From Streptomyces sp. LUP47B (GTDB taxonomy: Bacteria; Actinomycetota; Actinomycetes; Streptomycetales; Streptomycetaceae), in contig NZ_MJAH01000028.1 in NCBI RefSeq assembly GCF_001746295.1, positions 1 to 64,000 on the forward strand: a stretch of DNA of 64,000 bases, read 5' to 3'. Shown one piece after another: positions 25,684 through 32,582 of this stretch. A program made the translations under genes and the position numbers. The notes below the pieces were generated by a model, which had not been told where the DNA came from, ran no database searches, and worked only from the letters and a program-made list of their open reading frames with translations. Position 1 is the first letter of the stretch. Every line of letters begins with the position of its first letter.

Positions 25684-25890
25684 GATGTGCAGTCCTTTGC
25701 GCCACCATCACGCAGGTGGAGGTGCCGGTCAAGGATGCGAACGGGTCAATCACCCGCGCTAGAAGGCACCTTGCAAAGATCTGCACATTACTGGCCGGGT
25801 GCACATTGCCCCTCCTAGCGTTCGGGAGATACGTAAGAACCCGACAGCCGCGCGAACGGCTCCGGGGGTGGCCGACTGGTTGGAGTCGAC
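25684..25890. promoter_or_regulatory. Divergent promoter with inverted 15-bp copies and TGCACATT repeats
   Basis: TGTGCAGTCCTTTGC (25686-25700) and GCAAAGATCTGCACA (25773-25787) are inverted copies matching at 13 of 15 positions. Two direct repeats TGCACATT lie at 25782-25789 and 25800-25807, 18 bases apart. This looks like a multi-site operator serving both the minus-strand XRE operon and the plus-strand Cys-rich cassette, probably bound by the XRE/DUF5753 protein. Confidence 0.55.
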
Positions 25891-26088
25891 ATGGCCGAGC
25901 CTGCGCAGGCAGCCGATATCACGAACACCCCCACCGGCTACGGCTGGTGCGCATGGCACCAGGGCCACGCCCAGGGTGTCCGGCTGATCCAAATGCATGA
26001 GCAGGGGTCCGGTCCCGGAGGGAACTGCTTCGCCTGTCGGCCGTGCCGTGAGGCCTACGACCTGGCGCCGCTCGCCGACCGGCCGTGA
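25891..26088 (+). CDS. Small Cys/His-rich protein, first gene of cassette
   Basis: 65 aa, ATG 25891, with GGAG five bases upstream. Contains WCAWHQGH and CFACRPC, four cysteines and histidines spaced like a zinc-binding knuckle. No family name recognised. Its TGA overlaps the GTG of the next gene (GTGA), a sign of coupled translation in an operon with the next two genes and probably the methyltransferase. Confidence 0.65.
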   Translation: MAEPAQAADITNTPTGYGWCAWHQGHAQGVRLIQMHEQGSGPGGNCFACRPCREAYDLAPLADRP

Positions 26089-26356
26089 GCTGGAAACCCG
26101 AGCCGCCGCCCCCTACGGGCCTGTCCTACGAGCAGTACTCCGGGCGGCCTGCTGCTGGTGCGGCAAAGCCCTGTGGCGCGGCGCCATGAGCGCGGGCGTA
26201 TCACGCAGCGCACAAGGCGCCCATGTCCTCGACATCCAGGTCTACGCCTGCCCCGAATGCGCCGTCGTCCCCACCATCTCCCGTCCGTCCCCCACGACGG
26301 GCGGGGCACGGCCCTCAACCCCGAGGGCAACCGTCCACAACAGGAGGAACACGTGA
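26085..26356 (+). pseudogene. Frameshifted small zinc-ribbon protein
   Basis: The expected gene starts at GTG 26085 (overlapping the previous stop) and its expected stop, 26354-26356, overlaps the next start; but the span is 272 bases, not a multiple of three. The first frame gives VSWKPEPPPPTGLSYEQYSG and stops at 26189; the other frame, from about 26150, gives CCWCGKALWRGAMSAG and later VYACPECAV, two Cys pairs of a zinc ribbon. The second frame has no own start with a ribosome site. A one-base change near 26145-26152 would join them. Either a real inactivation or a sequencing error. Confidence 0.6.
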
Positions 26357-26817
26357 CCATTGCGTTGGAACGTCCCGTGGGCACCACCGACCCGACCACC
26401 ATCGTTGACCCCGAAGTGACGAACCGGCTCGTCCGCCGCGTCACCACCGACCACCCGGAGATCACCGACGAGACCGCGCGCCGCATCGTCGGCCAGGCCG
26501 CCGCGTTCATCGCCACCTCCGGCCGGCAGCCCGGCCACTCCCTCGTACCGAGCGAGCTGGTCGACTACGGCTGGCACGCCTTCATCCTGCACACCGGCGA
26601 CTACGCCGCCTTCTGTCAGAAGACCGTCGGCCGGTTCGTCCACCACGTCCCCACCGACGAGGACGAGCAGATGCCGGGCGGCGCAGCGGCAGCGCGCGAG
26701 CGGACCGTGAGCGCGATCCAGGCCGCCGGGTACACAGTCGACGCCGAACTCTGGCAGTCCACCGCTGACTGCAACCAGTGCCACGCCGGATGCCACGACA
26801 GCCCGAAGAGCGGCTGA
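26353..26817 (+). CDS. Glycine-rich-domain-like protein with Cys/His tail
   Basis: 154 aa from GTG 26353, preceded by AGGAGG. Contains LVDYGWHAFILHTGDYAAFC and FVHHVPTDED, the pattern of GRDP/glycine-rich domain-like proteins, then a C-terminal DCNQCHAGCHDSP tail. The tail has CxxCHxxCH spacing that could bind zinc; with no signal peptide, haem attachment at CNQCH is unlikely. Third gene of the coupled cassette; 77 bases before the methyltransferase. Function unknown. Confidence 0.75.
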   Translation: MTIALERPVGTTDPTTIVDPEVTNRLVRRVTTDHPEITDETARRIVGQAAAFIATSGRQPGHSLVPSELVDYGWHAFILHTGDYAAFCQKTVGRFVHHVPTDEDEQMPGGAAAARERTVSAIQAAGYTVDAELWQSTADCNQCHAGCHDSPKSG

Positions 26818-26894
26818 CACACCGGCACAAGATGTAGGACACTACAGCCGTCCGGTCTCGTACCGGGCGGCTGGCCCTAGGAGCGGAGCAGGCA

Positions 26895-27563
26895 GTGACA
26901 GACACGGCGGTCGCCTGGGACACCTACGCACGACAGAGGCCCGAGCGCCGGCGAACGAACGCCCGCGGCGAGACGACCTGGTTCAACTGGACCCAGTACG
27001 AAGACCACGGCCCTGGCGCCGAACTCCTCGAGCTTCCAGGCGGCGGCCGGGTCTTGGATCTCGGCTGCGGCAAGGGCGGCAACGCCGCGCACCTGGCCGC
27101 CCTAGGGATGCGCGCCGTCGGTGTCGACGTCTCGCCCAGGCAGCTGGCCGCGGCGCGCGAGCGGTGGGGGCAGATGTCGGGACTGGAGCTGCTCCGCGCT
27201 GAGGCGATCCGTTTCCTGCAGGAGGACCTGGATGGCTTCGATGCTGTGTATTCGGTGTACGGCGTCGCCTGGTTCACCGACCCGGCGCTACTGCTGCCCG
27301 CCATCCGTGAGCGACTTCGCCCGGGTGGCCGATTCGTCTTCTCCCAGCGGCCCCCTGTCGAGGGCTGCTACGGCTGCCAGGCGTCGTACATTCCGCGCGG
27401 CTCCGACGAGGACCCGCTCGTCGTGAAGCGCTGGGACTACCAGCCGGAGGTGTGGAAGCAACTGCTCCACCGGTACGGCTACACGGACGTGCGCGCGCAG
27501 GTACTGGCCGCTCCGCCCGGCCCGCGCACGGTGGGCACACTCATCGTCCAGGCCGGCACCTGA
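26895..27563 (+). CDS. Class I SAM-dependent methyltransferase
   Basis: 222 aa, GTG 26895. SAM motif I VLDLGCGKGGN (about residues 52-62), acidic end of strand 2 (VGVDVSPRQL), motif around FDAVYSVYGVAWFTD, and LRPGGRFVFSQ. A CYGCQ pair follows. It lacks the PC/ENV or DPPY motifs of DNA methyltransferases, so it is a small-molecule or protein methyltransferase, not a restriction partner for the NaeI-like protein downstream. Last gene of the Cys-rich cassette. Confidence 0.85.
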   Translation: MTDTAVAWDTYARQRPERRRTNARGETTWFNWTQYEDHGPGAELLELPGGGRVLDLGCGKGGNAAHLAALGMRAVGVDVSPRQLAAARERWGQMSGLELLRAEAIRFLQEDLDGFDAVYSVYGVAWFTDPALLLPAIRERLRPGGRFVFSQRPPVEGCYGCQASYIPRGSDEDPLVVKRWDYQPEVWKQLLHRYGYTDVRAQVLAAPPGPRTVGTLIVQAGT

Positions 27564-27815
27564 CAGCTGCAGTGGACTGGGAGTCCACCACGCCCACAGT
27601 TGGCTCCTCCTCGTGACATCTCAGTTTCGCGGACGGCTCCGCGTAGCCGGTCGTGCAGTTCGGCCACCAGTCCCGTGTCCCGCCAGCGGGCGAAGAACGC
27701 GTACACGCGCGGCCAGAGCGGAAAGTCGCAGGTGCCGGTGGCAGTGGCCCTCCGGCCGCCCGCCAGCCGCCGGGCACCGGCAACAGATCCCGCGCGAGCG
27801 CCCACTCGGCAGCCG
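27555..27815 (-). pseudogene. Decayed IS5-family transposase fragment
   Basis: On the minus strand, one frame reads DFPLWPRVYAFFARWRDTGL then VAELHDRLRGAVRE, typical of the N-terminal half of IS5-type transposases (DFPPW...YFxRWRDxG), and a second frame continues with EEEPTVGVVDSQSTAA, the segment around the first catalytic Asp. At least one frameshift is needed, and both ends and the remaining domain are missing. I see no terminal inverted repeats. The rest of 27816-28128 holds nothing I can support. Confidence 0.7.
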
Positions 27816-28128
27816 TACCGGGGCCGGCGATCCGGCCGGTCGGCCGCGTCCGCGAACCTGTTCGCGAGACAGTCACACCCACGAGTGGCCGGACTGGACC
27901 CGGCAACCACGCCCACGCGACACTTCGACAACAGGGCCTGTCGCTGCACGCTGGACTCGACAACCGCGAGCTACCAAGAGGCCCTTCCGTCATGCCCCCG
28001 CACCGGCCAACTCACTCGATCCAGCACCCCGTTCGAATCGGACCGACCACGCGAACGGATAGAGAACAGCCAGCCAGTCGCGTCGATTGACCTGCTGGGC
28101 AGCGCGCCGGCGCTGGCCCCGGGGATGC

Positions 28129-28413
28129 CTACCCAACGTTCTCCTCCTCAGGGGCCTCACTCCTGAGTCGCTCCGTCCTCCCCTCTTCCGGACCCCTGTC
28201 ACCGGATCGGGCCCCCTCTTGGCGCCCATCCGTTCCAGCGGGCGGCCGACCCGTGCGCCATGCCGAGTACAAACCCGCCAGGGCGATAGTCACGGCGGCA
28301 AGGGACTCCGGAGACAGCCCCAAGGCCACCAGCGTGACCCCTGTCGCAAGCACCATGCCGAAGGCAACGAGGTCCAGGGCAGGGGTGCGTCGGAGCGGGG
28401 TGGGACGGCGCAT
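28129..28413 (-). CDS. Small two-helix membrane protein
   Basis: 94 aa, ATG 28413, with GAGAGGA upstream. Two hydrophobic segments (LVAFGMVLATGVTLVALGL and LAAVTIALAGLYSAW), then a charged Glu/Arg/Gly-rich tail. No family recognised. It is divergent from the NaeI-like gene across a 121-base promoter, which could mean joint control. Possibly a membrane partner of the nuclease system, but this is inference from position only. Confidence 0.6.
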   Translation of the reverse strand: MRRPTPLRRTPALDLVAFGMVLATGVTLVALGLSPESLAAVTIALAGLYSAWRTGRPPAGTDGRQEGARSGDRGPEEGRTERLRSEAPEEENVG

Positions 28414-28479
28414 GGGTAGGAATCCTCTCGGTTCGGGCTGTGGTGATCAGCTTTCCTCTTGAGGTCTTCATCAACTAGC

Positions 28480-28503
28480 TTTTCTCGGTTCTACCGGAGA
28501 AAA
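28480..28503. promoter_or_regulatory. 24-bp inverted repeat in divergent promoter of NaeI-like gene
   Basis: Arms TTTTCTC and GAGAAAA flank a centre containing GGT-TCT-ACC, giving a nearly continuous palindrome between the divergent starts at 28413 and 28535. Candidate operator, possibly bound by the N-terminal DNA-binding-like domain of the downstream protein. Confidence 0.5.
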
Positions 28504-28534
28504 TAAGCACCTTACCGAGAGGAGTAGAAGCGGC

Positions 28535-30367
28535 ATGGCACCCCCACCACTAGGCAGTGGACGGCCGGTTGTACCGCCGTCGACGGGTTCGGAACCCATG
28601 GACGCGCTGGTACTGCTCCTACTGGACATACGCACACAAGCGCGGCTCTCCGTGGAGGACGTCCACGAACTGCTGAAGAATGGTGGCCACTTCAAGGGCC
28701 AGCTGCCAGCCCGGTCGACGCTGTACCGCAAGCTGAGCGGTGTCGGGTTGAAGAACGAACGCCGTCTGGTCGAAGCCGTCATCGGGGTCTGCGTCCCCGA
28801 TGACCGACGTACCAAGGCTCTCAGGGATCAGGCCAACTCCCTGCTACGCCAAGCTTGGTCGGAGGATGCCGAAGCGGAAGCGCCGGAGCCGGTGATGGCA
28901 CCGGACGACGGCGGCTCGATGGCCGAACTGGTTCGGGTCCAACGCGAGTTGATCAATGTCCAAGCCCAACTCGCTGCCGCCCTCCAGACGGCTGCCGAGG
29001 CTGAGAAAGAATCCGCCCAGTCACGCGCGCTGGTGACTATGTTGCTGGTGTTCGGAGCCCTGGGGCGCCCCGAGGGCTCAGACACATCAACCCGTACATC
29101 CGAAGGCCCGTTCAGGGCAGACTCCGAAATGGCACAGACTGAGCTACAGGCTCAGCTCACAACAGCCAAGGCCGAACGAGACGAGACCAATCGAGCAGCA
29201 CAACGCCGCCCAGCCGAGACGGAGGACCTCCTCGCTGCCCATGCACCGGACTCCGCAGGTCCCACGGACTTCCCAAGCTCTGCCCCCGCTGGACCTCCGG
29301 AGTGGCCGACGACTCGTACCGATCCCGTCGACCGGATAGCTCTGGATGAAGCCCCCACCCGCCGAACCGGCCGAGTAGCGCCGAACGCGACTGCCGCACC
29401 TGTCGAGCGGGAGGCACAACATGGGGCGGTGTCCTCGTTGGAACGACAGACACACGAGCGCGTTCGGACACTGGAGCAGGATCCCGAACTGGCCGAGGTC
29501 ATGGCGGAGATGGTGCGCCTGGACCCGGACGGAAGCCGAATGGGGTCCGTGATCGATGGCGCCGGACGCCACCTACTCGACCCGGTGCACACCGGCCGCT
29601 ACCTGTGGTCCCAACTCACCAAGGTCGAGAGGGTGGGTTTCGGCGCCGCCGTACATCAGCGGATGCAGCGTGAGTTGGGCCTCGCCGATGGACTGCTTCT
29701 GGACTTCACGGTGGCCGGGCACGAGGTGGACGTGAAGTTCTCCCTCGGCAACAACTGGAACTTCGCGCCTGAGCTTCAGGGCGGCCTGTGCTTGGTCGTG
29801 CGCGCGGACGACGCCAGTGGACTATGGAGTATCGGCCTTCTCCGGGTCAGGTCCGAGTTGATGCGCGCAGGTTCCAACCGCGACGGGAAACGCGGGCTGA
29901 GCGCGCAGGGCCGGAACGCGATCCACTGGATTGCCCACGACCTTCGCCTGCCCGATCATGCCCTGCGTCGGTTGCCTGTCGACGTGGTGAACGCGATCTT
30001 CGCCAAGACCTCGGGGCAGGCCCGAATCGAGGAGCTCTTCTTGAGAGCCCAACTAACTCCGGTCACCACTGCGGACCTTTCCGCCGTCACCATGCAGGCT
30101 GATGGCGTCAAGCGAGCGCGGGAGGCACGGCGCAGGCTTGCCGAGCAGGGCGTACTCGTCCTGAACGGCACTCGCCCCTTGGACATCGAACGGGCCTTGG
30201 GTCTCGGCCTACCCGTCCCTGCGCCCAGCACCTGGGTGAGCGTTCGGCTCGCCCCGGCACCACCCCAACAAGACGGCAGCCCCACGATCGCGCTCAACGG
30301 CAACCCGTGGTGCGTGGCCCGCCCGGGCGACCCAAAGGTTGCCCTGCCCGCAGCCGCTCTCACCTGA
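28535..30367 (+). CDS. HTH/coiled-coil protein fused to a NaeI-like nuclease domain
   Basis: 610 aa, ATG 28535 with GAGGAG upstream. Residues ~20-110 look like a helical DNA-binding domain (ARLSVEDVHELL, RSTLYRKLSGVGLKNERR). Residues ~125-240 are coiled-coil and linker. Residues ~320-605 follow restriction enzyme NaeI end to end: RLDPDGSRMG, HTGRYLWSQLTKVER, NRDGKRGLSAQGR, SGQARIEELF, GLGLPVP, PGDPKV. The catalytic Asp390, Asp399 and Lys401 (LLLDFTVAGHEVDVKFS) match NaeI Asp86, Asp95 and Lys97; NaeI Glu70 aligns with His374. NaeI itself is 317 aa with no such N-terminus. No cognate DNA methyltransferase is seen in the window. Likely a defence or DNA-processing nuclease with its own regulatory domain. 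Confidence 0.82.
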   Translation: MAPPPLGSGRPVVPPSTGSEPMDALVLLLLDIRTQARLSVEDVHELLKNGGHFKGQLPARSTLYRKLSGVGLKNERRLVEAVIGVCVPDDRRTKALRDQANSLLRQAWSEDAEAEAPEPVMAPDDGGSMAELVRVQRELINVQAQLAAALQTAAEAEKESAQSRALVTMLLVFGALGRPEGSDTSTRTSEGPFRADSEMAQTELQAQLTTAKAERDETNRAAQRRPAETEDLLAAHAPDSAGPTDFPSSAPAGPPEWPTTRTDPVDRIALDEAPTRRTGRVAPNATAAPVEREAQHGAVSSLERQTHERVRTLEQDPELAEVMAEMVRLDPDGSRMGSVIDGAGRHLLDPVHTGRYLWSQLTKVERVGFGAAVHQRMQRELGLADGLLLDFTVAGHEVDVKFSLGNNWNFAPELQGGLCLVVRADDASGLWSIGLLRVRSELMRAGSNRDGKRGLSAQGRNAIHWIAHDLRLPDHALRRLPVDVVNAIFAKTSGQARIEELFLRAQLTPVTTADLSAVTMQADGVKRAREARRRLAEQGVLVLNGTRPLDIERALGLGLPVPAPSTWVSVRLAPAPPQQDGSPTIALNGNPWCVARPGDPKVALPAAALT

Positions 30368-30412
30368 CCAGCGCGGCCCATAGTCGGGGACTACACATGC
30401 TCTACGGCCTGA

Positions 30413-30547
30413 TCAGCGAAAGGTCCTACACTCGAAGATAGTGCCAGCGTGGTCGACCCGCCTCGGCTCCTCAAGCAAGCGGCGCATCGCCCGATACTCC
30501 AGGGGCAGCGCGGTCAGTACGACGACCTTCTTCGCTTGTGAATCCAC
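30413..30547 (-). pseudogene. Truncated nucleosidase/phosphorylase-like N-terminal fragment
   Basis: 44-aa frame from GTG 30547 (AGGGGG upstream) that reads VVVLTALPLEYRAMRRLLEE and ends at TGA 30413. The VVVLTALPLEYRAV-like opening is the first strand and helix of PNP/UDP-phosphorylase or MTA/SAH-nucleosidase domains, which also occur as modules in bacterial immune proteins. Everything after the first ~45 residues is missing. The remaining gene-free bases 30548-30806 show nothing I can support. Confidence 0.5.
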
Positions 30548-30806
30548 GACCGCCCCCTTGTACCACCATCGCGCACGTCTCGCGCTCATACGCTAGATGG
30601 AACAGGACGGCGCCAGACTGGGAAAAACTGAGTGTCGCCGATGATGTCAGTGGCCGCGCCGAACGCATCCCTCCTGACCCTGCTCGAACATCCGCTCACG
30701 CATCGCTCACGCAAGTCCCCGGAACCGAAGCAGCGCCCGACCCGACCGAAGCCGACCCCGAGCGCTGCACCGCAGGTCAGGAGGGGTAACCCCTCCCCCG
30801 CAGCCG

Positions 30807-30879
30807 TAGGCCCTGTGGGACTCGAACCCACAACCAATGGATTAAAAGTCCACTGCTCTGCCAATTGAGCTAAGGGCCC
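30807..30879 (-). tRNA. tRNA-Lys (UUU)
   Basis: 73 nt, starting GGGCCCTTAGCTCAATTGG and ending GGGCCTA; the anticodon loop CTTTTAA gives anticodon TTT. The 3' end faces the accessory region (23.8-30.8 kb), a usual integration orientation, but I found no second copy of the 3' end within the window. Confidence 0.94.
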
Positions 30880-30910
30880 AGGCGATGTTGCCTCCCCGAG
30901 CATAGCGGGA

Positions 30911-30951
30911 CGTGGCCGTGTCTCCGATCGGGTATCGGAGACACGGCCACG
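30911..30951 (-). terminator. 18-bp perfect hairpin after amino-acid permease gene
   Basis: CGTGGCCGTGTCTCCGAT (30911-30928), loop CGGGT, exact complement 30934-30951. Lies 27 bases after the permease stop on the minus strand, before tRNA-Lys. Confidence 0.85.
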
Positions 30952-30977
30952 TCGAGGCGGTGAAGCGGGGTGGAAGG

Positions 30978-32519
30978 TCAGGGATCGACCGGTTCGGGGG
31001 TGTTCGCGCGAGCCGCCTCGCGGGCCCGGGTGCGTTCGTGATCGGGGTTCAGGAACCAGTGGCGGGCCGAGGCCATCCACCAGGTCCAGGCGAAGCCGAG
31101 GACGACCAGGACGGCGATCGGGGCGTAGTTGAAGGTCTCCCAGGTGACCGGGGAGACCTGCGGGAGCATGAAGAGGATCGTGATGACGGCGACCCACGCC
31201 ACCGAGACCACGCCGATCGCGCGGGACCAGCGGCCCAGGTGCCACGGCCCCCGCTGGAAGGCCTCGCCCTTGCGCAGGCGCAGCAGAGTCGGGATGACGT
31301 ACGCGATGTACAGCCCGATCACCGCGACGGACGTCACCGCCGCATAGGCCGTGTAGTTGATCAGGTACGGCAGCCCGAGCAGCAGTGCCCCCGCCACCGC
31401 CAGCCACACCGCCGCCACCGGGGTCCGGGTGCGGGGGCTCACCGTGTGCCACAGGTGCGAGAACGGCAGCGCGCCGTCGCGTGAGAAGGCGTAGATCATG
31501 CGGCTGTTGGCGGTCACCGAGGCCATCCCGCAGAACAGCTGGGCGCCGATGACGACCAGCAGCAGGAGTTTGCCGGCCGTGGCGCCGAGCGCGTCGAGGA
31601 GGATCTGGGCCGGCGGCGCGCCCGTCGGGGAGTTCAGGGCACCGTCGTACGACTGGATCGCGAAGGTGAAGCCCAGGAGCAGGACGAAGCCCGCAATCCA
31701 CGACGTCCAGATCGACTGGACGATGCCCTTCGGGCCCGCCGTGGACGCGTCGTGGGTCTCCTCGGTCATGTGGGCCGAGGCGTCGTAACCGGTGAAGGTG
31801 TACTGGGCCATCAGGAGGCCGAGCAGGACCACGTAGAAGCCGCTGCCCCAGCCGGTGTTGTTCACGAACTTGCCGAAGACGAAGGACGCCGACTGGTGGT
31901 GGTCCGGGGCGAAGGTGAGGGCTCCCACGATCACCGCCACACCGACCACGTGCCACCACACGCTCACGCTGTTCAGCAGGGCCACGATCCGCACGCCGAA
32001 GGTGTTCAGCAGACCGTGCAGGATCAGGATCGCGGCGAACAGCAGCACGGTCCGGCCGGGCGTCACCTCGAAGTCGAACTGCAGGTTCAGATAGGCCCCG
32101 AGGAAGGACGCCGCACCGAAGTCGATGCCCGCCGTCACCGCCACCTGGCCGAGCACGTTGAACCAGCCCGTGAACCACGCCCAGGCGGCCGCGGTCCGGG
32201 GCGGGGCCAGGCGGTGCGCCCAGAAGTACAGTCCCGCGGACGTCGGGTACGCCGAACAGATCTCGGCCATCGACAGGCCGACGAACAGCGTCATCAGGCC
32301 TACGGCGACCCAGCCCCAGGTGATCACGGCCGGGCCGCCCGTGTTCATGCCGAAGAGGTAGAGGGTCAGGCACCCCGACAGGACCGAGATGATCGTGAAG
32401 GAGACCGCGTAGTTGGAGAACGCCGACATGCGGCGGGCCAGGACCTGCGTGTAGCCGAGCTGGGCAAGCCGTTCTTCATCGGACAGCTCCGAAGGCCCGC
32501 TCGCTATGTCATCTGTCAT
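30978..32519 (-). CDS. APC-family amino-acid permease
   Basis: 513 aa from ATG 32519 (MTDDIASGPSEL). About twelve hydrophobic segments; begins with the cytoplasmic stretch LAQLGYTQVLARRMSAFSNYAVSFTIISV and the glycine-rich first helix GCLTLYLFGMNTGGPAVITWGW, as in GABA/choline-type amino-acid permeases. An Arg/Glu-rich tail closes it. An integral membrane symporter or exchanger; substrate not deducible. Ends in a strong hairpin. Two in-frame ATGs upstream (32537, 32555) lack better ribosome sites. Confidence 0.9.
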   Translation of the reverse strand: MTDDIASGPSELSDEERLAQLGYTQVLARRMSAFSNYAVSFTIISVLSGCLTLYLFGMNTGGPAVITWGWVAVGLMTLFVGLSMAEICSAYPTSAGLYFWAHRLAPPRTAAAWAWFTGWFNVLGQVAVTAGIDFGAASFLGAYLNLQFDFEVTPGRTVLLFAAILILHGLLNTFGVRIVALLNSVSVWWHVVGVAVIVGALTFAPDHHQSASFVFGKFVNNTGWGSGFYVVLLGLLMAQYTFTGYDASAHMTEETHDASTAGPKGIVQSIWTSWIAGFVLLLGFTFAIQSYDGALNSPTGAPPAQILLDALGATAGKLLLLVVIGAQLFCGMASVTANSRMIYAFSRDGALPFSHLWHTVSPRTRTPVAAVWLAVAGALLLGLPYLINYTAYAAVTSVAVIGLYIAYVIPTLLRLRKGEAFQRGPWHLGRWSRAIGVVSVAWVAVITILFMLPQVSPVTWETFNYAPIAVLVVLGFAWTWWMASARHWFLNPDHERTRAREAARANTPEPVDP

Positions 32520-32582
32520 GCCCCCAGCGATTCCCATCCCGGGGGCGTGACACACGTCACAACTTGGCTGAGAAGAGCCTTT

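Noticed and set aside
26770..26800. CNQCH in the GRDP-like protein as a c-type haem site
   Set aside because: No signal peptide or membrane anchor, so no access to the cytochrome c maturation machinery; metal binding is more likely.
26895..27563. Methyltransferase as the modification partner of the NaeI-like nuclease
   Set aside because: It lacks cytosine-5 (PC, ENV) and N6/N4 (DPPY) motifs, and is separated by an IS remnant.
27600..28166. Plus-strand frame through the IS remnant region
   Set aside because: No recognisable protein pattern; the transposase signature is on the opposite strand.
29570..29640. NaeI-like protein as a topoisomerase/recombinase
   Set aside because: The residue aligned with NaeI Leu43 is Leu, not Lys, so the known switch to topoisomerase activity is not present.
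30471..30668. 65-codon minus-strand frame overlapping the nucleosidase-like fragment
   Set aside because: Different frame with no domain pattern and no ribosome site; the 44-codon frame carries the recognisable sequence.
23674..30806. Integrated conjugative element in tRNA-Lys
   Set aside because: No integrase, replication or transfer gene and no second copy of the tRNA 3' end found by eye; only a looser accessory-region call is justified.
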